Notes under the pieces: generated by a model
What the model saw: only the letters and a program-made list of their open reading frames with translations
The model's database searches: none
What the model was told of the DNA's origin: nothing
Program-made: the position numbers and the translations under genes
From: Treponema_I sp045599005
GTDB taxonomy: Bacteria; Spirochaetota; Spirochaetia; Treponematales; Treponemataceae
DNA: 64,000 nt
NCBI GenBank assembly: GCA_045599005.1
Contig: JAZRVF010000005.1
Location: 1 to 64,000, forward strand
Direction of reading: 5' to 3'
Part shown: piece by piece, positions 58,640 through 64,000 of the stretch
Position numbering within the stretch: position 1 is the first letter of the stretch
Layout: each line of letters starts with the position of its first letter

Positions 58640-59551
58640 TCATTTTGATTTGATGTTTGAAATGAACAAACCGGCGATTGTGAGGACTGCCCCTGAAAGC
58701 CCCATGATGGTGATCTGTTCACCCAATGCAAAAAAGGCAAAAACGATGGTTACTACTGGAATCAGGTAAATACCGACGGATACACGGACAGTTCCAACGA
58801 TGTTGCATGCGATGTTCCAGATTGCAAAGCAAAGGGCAGAAGCAAGCAGTCCGAGGAAAGCAAGATTGAACCAGTTGAGGAATGATGAGAAACGGGCTGC
58901 ATTGACTGCGGGTTCAAGGCTGATGTGCATTGCGGGTATGTTCTGACCGAAAAATGCACCTGCGGCCATAAGCGGGATCATGAAAAGAATAGCGAAGAAG
59001 AAAACGCGCCGTGTACTGCATATGTTGTCGTAACCAAGGGCGTTGATTCTGGAGATAAAAAGTGAATAAAAACCCCAGCAGATTGAGGAGCAGAGAGCAA
59101 GAAGGTCTCCCAGGGGATTTATGCTGAGGCTAGCGTTTCCGTTGAAGCTGACCAGTGCTATACCGATTATTGCAACAGCAAAACCGATGATGAAGAAGGG
59201 CGTGATGTGTTTTTCTTTCTGGAAAATCTGGGAGATGATCGCAGTGAACATTGGACTGATTGCCACAATAATGCTGACATTGGATGCGGTTGTGTATGAG
59301 ATGGCAATGTTCTCGGTAAACTGGTAAAGGACAACACCGGAAAGCCCGGCCAGCGCAAAAAGCCAGTTCTCCTTTTTGTTTTTAAGAACAAGTTTTTTGG
59401 GTCTGATAAGAAGAAGTCCGAGAAAAGCGAGGATAAAGCGGAAGAAAAGGATTTCCAGAGGGGAGAACTGAAGAAGAAGGGATTTTGTGCAGACAAAGGT
59501 TATGCCCCAGATAAAAACAGAAACAGATGCAAGAATGATTCCTAAAGTCAT
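58640..59551 (-). CDS. EamA/DMT-superfamily transporter
   Basis: A 303-residue inner-membrane protein with ten hydrophobic segments in two EamA repeats. Repeat one has FIWGITFVCTKSLLLQFSPL and RFILAFLGLLLIRP; repeat two has LCSSICWGFYSLFISR. Members export amino acids or metabolites. TATAAT six bases before ATG 59551 and TTTACA 16 bases further give a strong leaderless promoter; no ribosome site. Confidence 0.93.
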   Translation of the reverse strand: MTLGIILASVSVFIWGITFVCTKSLLLQFSPLEILFFRFILAFLGLLLIRPKKLVLKNKKENWLFALAGLSGVVLYQFTENIAISYTTASNVSIIVAISPMFTAIISQIFQKEKHITPFFIIGFAVAIIGIALVSFNGNASLSINPLGDLLALCSSICWGFYSLFISRINALGYDNICSTRRVFFFAILFMIPLMAAGAFFGQNIPAMHISLEPAVNAARFSSFLNWFNLAFLGLLASALCFAIWNIACNIVGTVRVSVGIYLIPVVTIVFAFFALGEQITIMGLSGAVLTIAGLFISNIKSK

Positions 59552-59557
59552 GGTGTC

Positions 59558-59585
59558 ATTATATCAGCAGGAACAATTGTGTAAA
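59558..59585 (-). promoter_or_regulatory. Promoter of EamA gene, leaderless
   Basis: TTTACA (59580-59585), 16 bases, TATAAT (59558-59563), six bases to ATG 59551. Confidence 0.72.
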
Positions 59586-59606
59586 AGCATGAGGGCAAAA
59601 AAATAG

Positions 59607-59737
59607 GCTGCCGGAGAAGAAAGTTATCAGGGTGATTGAGCTTCACAAGATCACAATACTTAATACAGTGTTCTTTCTGACAGGCTCTATGAACCGTTAT
59701 GAACTGAACTTCCGGGGCAGCCCTTTTTAAGACACTC
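59607..59737. other. Wide inverted repeat after symporter gene
   Basis: GGCTGCCGGA and TCCGGGGCAGCC pair across about 105 bases, with a short T run after the right arm and an A run before the left arm. It is probably a terminator interrupted by inserted sequence. Confidence 0.35.
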
Positions 59738-59758
59738 AGCAGCTGAATGTCTGAAGTT

Positions 59759-61207
59759 TTATTTTCCTTCTGATTCCAGTGTAGGATAGCGTTTGAAGAA
59801 GTCTTTTGTTGCCTTTGAGACAACACCGCTGAGAGCAATCAGAGAGATACAGTTAGGAATTGCCATGAGACCGTTGAAAATATCTGCAATGGTCCAGACT
59901 TCGGCAACTGTAAGGTACGGTCCGATGAAAACTGCGATGATGTAGATGATACGGTAAACCATAACGACTGATTTTTTGTCACCGGCAAGATATTCACAGC
60001 AGCGTTCACCGTAGTAGTCCCATCCGAGAATTGTTGTGAAAGCAAAGAATACCAGACAGATCATGAGCAGGAACTGTACTGACTGACCGTCACCACCAAG
60101 TACATTGGAGAAAGCCTGGCTTGTAAGGGCAACACCCTGAAGTCCTTCGGGGTTTGTCCAGATTCCGCCGTTCATGCCACCGATAACGATTGCAAGACCT
60201 GTCATTGTACAGATGATGATTGTATCAATGAAAGTACCTGTCATGGAAACGAGACCCTGTGCAACAGGTTCCTGTACCTGGGCAGAAGATGCTGCGATAG
60301 GTGCAGAACCGAGACCGGCTTCGTTTGAGAAGATACCGCGTGCAATACCTTTCTGCATTGAATCTGTGATCTGTTTCAGAACAAATCCCATGATACCGGC
60401 GGAAACTTCTTTCCATCCGAATGCGCTCTTGAAGATAATTGCGAATGCGGCAGGGATTTTTGTGGCATTCATGATGAGAACGCTGAGTCCGAGGAATACA
60501 TAGACAACAGCCATGAAAGGAACGACAACCTCTGCAACTTTTGAGATGCGTTTAAGACCACCGATGATAACCAGTGCGGCAAAAAGTGTTACACAGAGGC
60601 CTGCGATCACAACAGAAACTGAGTATTCGCGGCCGAAAATTGTGATGGCGTTTGCTGATGTGGGGTCGAAGGCATTCTGGACAGCAGATGTGATACCGTT
60701 GATCTGTGTGATTGTACCAATACCCATGACACCCGCCAGCAGTCCGAAAACGGCAAACAGAACAGCAAGCCACTTCCATTTTGGTCCGAGACCTTTTTCG
60801 ATGGTGTAGAAAGGACCACCAAGAATATGTCCGTCAGCTTTCTTCTCGCGGTACATAACAGCGAGCATACATTCTGCATATTTTGTTGCGATTCCAAGGA
60901 GGGCTGCGATCCACATCCAGAAGAGGGCACCGGGTCCACCAGCTGCAATAGCGGTTGCAACACCGACAATGTTACCTGTACCGATTGTTGCAGAAAGAGC
61001 TGTACAGAGAGCACCGAAACTGGTTACTTCACCTTTTTCTCCGTCTGATTTGCGGAAAATGGATTTCAATGCGCGGCCGAGTTTTGTAAACTGCATACCA
61101 CGAACACGGACGGTCAGAAGAAGACCGGTTGCAAGAATAAGAATCATTGTGGGGAGTCCCCAAACAATTCCGTCAATCTTGTCGAGAATCAGATCGAACG
61201 TTTCCAT
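59759..61207 (-). CDS. agcS: Alanine/glycine:cation symporter (AGCS family)
   Basis: A 482-residue sodium-coupled amino acid importer with about eleven membrane segments. Family signatures: LSATIGTGNIVGVATAIAAG near 70-90, GGPGALFWMWIAALLGIATK near 90-110, and EAGLGSAPIAASSAQ near 295. The upstream glycine riboswitch indicates that glycine is a substrate or signal. AGGA lies before ATG 61207. Single gene. Confidence 0.96.
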   Translation of the reverse strand: METFDLILDKIDGIVWGLPTMILILATGLLLTVRVRGMQFTKLGRALKSIFRKSDGEKGEVTSFGALCTALSATIGTGNIVGVATAIAAGGPGALFWMWIAALLGIATKYAECMLAVMYREKKADGHILGGPFYTIEKGLGPKWKWLAVLFAVFGLLAGVMGIGTITQINGITSAVQNAFDPTSANAITIFGREYSVSVVIAGLCVTLFAALVIIGGLKRISKVAEVVVPFMAVVYVFLGLSVLIMNATKIPAAFAIIFKSAFGWKEVSAGIMGFVLKQITDSMQKGIARGIFSNEAGLGSAPIAASSAQVQEPVAQGLVSMTGTFIDTIIICTMTGLAIVIGGMNGGIWTNPEGLQGVALTSQAFSNVLGGDGQSVQFLLMICLVFFAFTTILGWDYYGERCCEYLAGDKKSVVMVYRIIYIIAVFIGPYLTVAEVWTIADIFNGLMAIPNCISLIALSGVVSKATKDFFKRYPTLESEGK

Positions 61208-61242
61208 AATAAGCGTCCTGCGGGATTTTCAATTCCCTTTTT

Positions 61243-61315
61243 AAAAAAATAAGAGTCCCGCCCGAAAGATGAACCGTTTCCGGAATCATCTGTGCATCAT
61301 TGCACAGGCAAGACT
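61243..61315 (-). terminator. Expression-platform terminator of the glycine riboswitch
   Basis: On the minus strand AGTCTTGCC pairs with GGCGGGACT (two G-U pairs), enclosing the hairpin CTGTGC-AATGAT-GCACAG, and is followed by TCTTA and seven T. The 5' arm abuts the end of the aptamer. Confidence 0.7.
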
Positions 61316-61424
61316 TTCCAAAGAGTAGAACAGCTGTAATAAATCTCCGTTCCTTGTGCCTGAGATATCACGGGTAATCCGCTTAACCCTTCGGCGCCCT
61401 CTTGTGAGGGACTCTCCAGAGAAC
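61314..61424 (-). ncRNA. Glycine riboswitch aptamer
   Basis: On the minus strand the core matches the gcvT glycine motif: CTCTGGAGAG at the P1 side, GCGCCGAAGG, an AAGC turn, TATCTCAGGC and AGGAACGGAG, ending in CTTTGGAAAG. One aptamer is evident. It lies in the leader of the alanine/glycine symporter gene, whose expression it should link to glycine level by way of the terminator at 61243-61315. Whether glycine turns the gene off or on cannot be told without folding the platform; off is expected for an importer. Confidence 0.9.
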
Positions 61425-61456
61425 TGCCTCAATTCAACGCAAGAAGCAGTTGTTTA

Positions 61457-61485
61457 AGTTTAACACAAGGAATGTGAGAATTCAA
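61457..61485 (-). promoter_or_regulatory. Promoter of agcS riboswitch transcript
   Basis: TTGAAT (61480-61485), 17 bases, TAAACT (61457-61462), about 35 bases before the aptamer. Confidence 0.6.
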
Positions 61486-61568
61486 TGCTGATTTATCTTA
61501 AGAAGCGATTTTTCTGTGAAAAAAAATCACAGGACCGGCGGAAAATGACTGGCGCAGAAGGGCGGAAC

Positions 61569-61799
61569 TTAGGGATTGACCGGATCGAATTCGGTTTCGT
61601 AGATGCCGGAAAGGACTTCGCTGAGGTTGTCTATCTTGTTCTCAAGATTGGCTGTGATCTCGGGTGTGAAGAAGGACTGACCGCAGCTGAGGCATTCAAA
61701 ACAGGGAACGTGATGAAAGATCATTGTGCCGGCGGAATGCTGGACTGTGTGGGTTTTTGTGCCGGACTTCATGTTTATGTTGCATTGGGGACATTTCAT
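61569..61799 (-). CDS. YgiT-type zinc finger protein
   Basis: A 76-residue protein starting at ATG 61799 with MKCPQCNINM, then VPCFECLSCGQSFFTP: the two CxxC knuckles of the YgiT/MqsA N-terminal zinc finger. The rest is a single helix (ENKIDNLSEVLSGIYETEF). Such proteins usually accompany a short toxin-like gene (DUF4258 or MqsR type); none is present here, and the C-terminal DNA-binding domain of MqsA is absent. Likely an orphan antitoxin-like protein. No clear ribosome site. Confidence 0.78.
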   Translation of the reverse strand: MKCPQCNINMKSGTKTHTVQHSAGTMIFHHVPCFECLSCGQSFFTPEITANLENKIDNLSEVLSGIYETEFDPVNP

Positions 61800-61854
61800 G
61801 ATGAAAGTATAATGTTTTTTTTGAAAAACTGCGACGGGAAAACAGGGAAAGGGC

Positions 61855-61891
61855 GAAAAAAAACCTGTCACAGCAGTTTGCCGGACAGGTT
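61855..61891 (-). terminator. Terminator of lipoprotein gene
   Basis: AACCTGTCC, loop, GACAGGTT and eight T on the minus strand, 27 bases after the stop. Confidence 0.87.
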
Positions 61892-61917
61892 CGGGTTATG
61901 CATTAAGGAAAGGGGAA

Positions 61918-62382
61918 TTATTTAGCAACCCCGTTAACTGTTTTCCAACTGTCTGATCCGATTTTTTTGAAGATTTCTTCAAATCTGGCCTTGGAAACAG
62001 ATTCATACTTCGTATTGTCAGCATTATTACGATAAATTGCTTTCAAATCCTTCTGATTGATTTTCCATACTTTAATGTCATCTAATCCCGGATTAAGATT
62101 GGGACGGTCAACATAGAAAATAGATTTGTCGTTGCTGTCCTGAGTTACTTTGTAGTCTGTAAAATGGTTTGCAACTGAAGGTTCTGAAGCTCCTGTTTTT
62201 CCAATTTCATAATATGTATATGTTGTCTGAGAATCAAAATAAATGCCATACCATTTTGAGCCGGCATCATGGATGTAACATTTTCCATTGATTGCGGTAT
62301 TAATACCAAATTCACAAGAAGTGATTGCAACCAGTGCAACCAGAATCAGGCCGATAACTGCATATTTTGCCAGTTTTTTCAT
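61918..62382 (-). CDS. Small lipoprotein
   Basis: A 154-residue lipoprotein; GGAGG nine bases before ATG 62382. Signal peptide with lipobox ITSC (Cys near 23). The mature part (INGKCYIHDAGSKWYGIYFD onward) reads as beta-strands, with DDIKVWKINQKDLKAIYRNN near 100 and a closing helix. No family recognised. It resembles the lipoproteins at 24116-25353 in size and layout (signal, short linker, beta-rich body, closing helix) but not clearly in sequence. Confidence 0.75.
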   Translation of the reverse strand: MKKLAKYAVIGLILVALVAITSCEFGINTAINGKCYIHDAGSKWYGIYFDSQTTYTYYEIGKTGASEPSVANHFTDYKVTQDSNDKSIFYVDRPNLNPGLDDIKVWKINQKDLKAIYRNNADNTKYESVSKARFEEIFKKIGSDSWKTVNGVAK

Positions 62383-62479
62383 TTTCTTATTTCCTCCAGG
62401 AAAAATGTGTTTGTTGTGTTTGCCCACACGGACAAAGTAACAGGTCAAATGTCGGGTTTTAGAATATCAGGTGCTGTAG

Positions 62480-62523
62480 ATGTTTCGACTTCATTCACAA
62501 TGCTCATTCCGCTCAACATGACA
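62480..62523 (-). repeat. Dispersed TGTCAT...GAGCG repeat
   Basis: Minus-strand copy (ATGTTTCGACTTCATTCACA onward to CTCAACATGACA on the plus strand), matching 28447-28494 inverted. Confidence 0.8.
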
Positions 62524-62533
62524 GTTTTCTGAC

Positions 62534-62560
62534 ACAATGTTCATTCCGCTTAACATGACA
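62534..62560 (-). repeat. Dispersed TGTCAT...GAGCG repeat, short copy
   Basis: A truncated minus-strand copy, ATGTTCATTCCGCTTAACAT followed by GACA, 11 bases after the fuller one. Confidence 0.72.
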
Positions 62561-62705
62561 GTTGTTCTGAAGCCCGAGATTGAGTCTGCTTATTGGAGTT
62601 TACACGGGCATGGTGGCATAGTCAACATAATCTCTAATATCTCTATAAAAATGCGAAAAATATGAAATTATTGCGCAAAGTTCCGGGGCGGGGTTTGGGG
62701 CCGGC

Positions 62706-62778
62706 CCTGGAGGCCCCAGGAGAATGGGGTGTGGCGAAGACCTTTTTTGGGCTGAGCCCAGGGGAAAGGCTTTTCCCC
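62706..62778. other. Cluster of three GC-rich hairpins
   Basis: CCTGG/CCAGG at 62706-62720, TGGGC/GCCCA at 62748-62760 and GGGGAA/TTTTCCCC at 62761-62778, in sequence much richer in G and C than its flanks. Confidence 0.45.
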
Positions 62779-62792
62779 TCCAGATTTCCTCC

Positions 62793-62821
62793 TTGAGAAC
62801 CCTTATGTTTTATGTTAGAAT
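62793..62821 (+). promoter_or_regulatory. Promoter of ettA, leaderless
   Basis: TTGAGA (62793-62798), 17 bases, TAGAAT (62816-62821), six bases to ATG 62828; no Shine-Dalgarno. Confidence 0.7.
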
Positions 62822-62827
62822 TCAGGC

Positions 62828-64000
62828 ATGGCTACAACTTTTGATGACAAGAAAATCATTTACACAATGGATCGTGTGTCGCGTTCATACGGCACAAAAA
62901 CTGTTCTTAAAGATATCAGCATTTCTTATTACTATGGCGCAAAGATCGGTGTGCTTGGTGAAAACGGTTCCGGTAAATCTTCTCTGATGAAGATTTTTGC
63001 AGGTCTGGACACGGATTTTACAGGTGAGACGACAATTGCTCCCGGTTATTCAATCGGTTATCTGCCTCAGGAACCGGAGCTGGCTGCCGGAAAGACCGTA
63101 ATGGAGATTGTAAAGGAAGGCGTTGCGGAAACAACTGCGCTTCTTGAGGAATTTGACAAGGTTAATGAGGCTTTCGGGGATCCGGATGCGGATTTTGACA
63201 AACTCTGCGCACGGCAGGCTGAGATTCAGGAAAAACTGGATGCTCTGGATGCATGGAATCTGGAAAGTCAGCTGGAACTTGCAATGGATGCGCTGCGCTG
63301 CCCGCCTTCTGACCAGATTGTTGATGTGCTTTCCGGTGGTGAGCGCCGCCGTGTTGCTCTGTGTCGGCTTCTGCTTCAGAAACCGGACATTCTGCTTCTG
63401 GACGAGCCTACAAACCATCTGGACGCGGAGACTGTTGCATGGCTTGAGCGGCATCTGCAGTCATACCCGGGAACAATCATCGCTGTAACTCATGACCGTT
63501 ACTTCCTGGACAATGTTGCCGGCTGGATTCTGGAACTGGACCGGGGCGAAGGTATTCCCTACAAGGGCAATTACTCCGGCTGGCTTGAGCAGAAGGAAAA
63601 CCGTCTTAAGATGGAAGAAAAGGGTGAAAGTGAGCGGCAGAAGGCTCTCAAGCACGAGCTGGAGTGGATCCACATGGGTGCGAAAGGGCGTCAGGCAAAG
63701 CACAAGGAACACATCACCAGATATGAGGAGCTGCTTAACCAGTCTGGAAAGGGACAGATCAAGGATACAAAGATCACGATTCCTGCCGGACCACGTCTGG
63801 GTGGGCTTGTTATTGAGGCAAAAGGGCTTACAAAGGGTTACGGAGACCGGCTGCTTTTTGACAATCTTTCTTTTACAGTGCCTGCCGGTGCTGTTGTGGG
63901 TATTGTCGGACCTAACGGTGCCGGTAAGACTACGCTGTTCCGCCTGATTGCAGATGCGGCCGGACAGACTGTGGAACGGCTTGACGGAACTGAGGGCGGT
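62828..64000 (+). CDS. ettA: Energy-dependent translational throttle protein EttA (ABC-F), 5' part
   Basis: The first 391 residues of an ABC-F ATPase that binds the ribosomal E site; the gene runs past the window end. First ATPase domain: Walker A GENGSGKSS near 41-49, signature LSGGERRR near 166, Walker B LLLDEPTNHLD near 186-196. The inserted arm and linker (EWIHMGAKGRQAKHKEHITR near 280-300) are those of EttA rather than Uup. The second Walker A GPNGAGKTT lies near 360. EttA couples translation initiation to the ATP/ADP ratio. Confidence 0.95.
   Translation, partial: MATTFDDKKIIYTMDRVSRSYGTKTVLKDISISYYYGAKIGVLGENGSGKSSLMKIFAGLDTDFTGETTIAPGYSIGYLPQEPELAAGKTVMEIVKEGVAETTALLEEFDKVNEAFGDPDADFDKLCARQAEIQEKLDALDAWNLESQLELAMDALRCPPSDQIVDVLSGGERRRVALCRLLLQKPDILLLDEPTNHLDAETVAWLERHLQSYPGTIIAVTHDRYFLDNVAGWILELDRGEGIPYKGNYSGWLEQKENRLKMEEKGESERQKALKHELEWIHMGAKGRQAKHKEHITRYEELLNQSGKGQIKDTKITIPAGPRLGGLVIEAKGLTKGYGDRLLFDNLSFTVPAGAVVGIVGPNGAGKTTLFRLIADAAGQTVERLDGTEGG

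Larger units (their letters stand above)
62383..62827. other. 445-base intergenic region with repeats and hairpin cluster
   Basis: Contains two inverted copies of the dispersed TGTCAT repeat, an AT-rich stretch (62580-62670), a GC-rich three-hairpin cluster (62690-62780) and the ettA promoter. No gene seen. Confidence 0.7.

Noticed and set aside
59548..59838. 96-residue minus-strand frame between EamA and AGCS genes
   Set aside because: It starts inside the agcS end and runs through the wide inverted repeat; no ribosome site or family.
61485..61925. Plus-strand 146-residue frame opposite the YgiT-type gene
   Set aside because: The minus-strand product has two clear CxxC zinc knuckles; the plus frame has no domain or ribosome site.
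1..64000. Complete tRNA or rRNA genes, CRISPR arrays, transposases, phage genes
   Set aside because: All intergenic regions were read on both strands; none of these was seen apart from the partial tRNA-like end at 1777.

Overview
The window comes from a spirochaete, most probably a host-associated or gut-type Treponema. The reasons are a FlaB-type periplasmic flagellin of 286 residues behind a sigma-28-like promoter, many short lipoproteins with loosely conserved lipoboxes, treponeme-style multi-TM chemotaxis receptor, a MurA with Asp in place of the catalytic Cys, and the rpmH-rnpA-yidD-yidC-jag block. This placement is inference from gene content and not from a database search. No rRNA, complete tRNA, insertion sequence, prophage or CRISPR array was seen.

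Layout. 1-2200: an AT-rich accessory cassette of DUF3791-like helical proteins around a DUF3990 protein (ADP-ribosyltransferase-like), followed by a possible tRNA 3' end remnant and decayed sequence. 2200-9740: outer-membrane protein, FMN hydroxy-acid enzyme, MscS channel, patatin lipase, birA, luxS, and a pair of exported M16 peptidases (one active, one inactive). 9740-18000: dispersed repeats, flaB, two large unrecognised membrane proteins, murA, pepT, MATE pump. 18100-21600: feoA-feoB-FeoB-associated protein with DtxR-like dyads, then a ZIP transporter. 21600-28300: iron alcohol dehydrogenase, TIKI/EreA-like exported protein, two paralogous lipoproteins, SDR, GlcG/HbpS-like protein, Fe-S aldo/keto reductase. 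28500-36500: Tet(M)/EF-G-like GTPase, ABC exporter, PrsW-like protein, aroK, slyD-nifU-like pair, uppP, trmJ. 36500-48300: operon ctp-rsmE-tagA-like-AAA+ regulator, ygiQ/plsC, nif3-like, ABC ATPase, chemotaxis receptor. 48500-53720: rpmH-rnpA-yidD-yidC-jag and two exported proteins, including a cyclophilin-FKBP fusion lipoprotein. 53850-64000: M3 peptidase, alpha/beta hydrolase, sirtuin, free-Met-sulfoxide reductase, EamA transporter, glycine-riboswitch-controlled alanine/glycine symporter, YgiT-type zinc finger, lipoprotein, and the start of ettA.

Most of the window is ordinary chromosome. The points that stand out are: (1) the DUF3791/DUF3990 cassette; (2) about 18 genes whose -10 box ends only 6-9 bases before the start codon, nearly always exactly 6, without a Shine-Dalgarno in most cases, which points to widespread leaderless transcription and fixes several start codons; (3) a 124-bp intergenic element present twice, each copy just 3' of a stop codon in the same relative orientation, with a compensatory base-pair change in its hairpin; (4) a 13-base sequence shared between the feoA operator/promoter and a hydrolase promoter 37 kb away; (5) an RpoN-activator-like AAA+ protein with a ruined GAFTGA loop and no DNA-binding domain.
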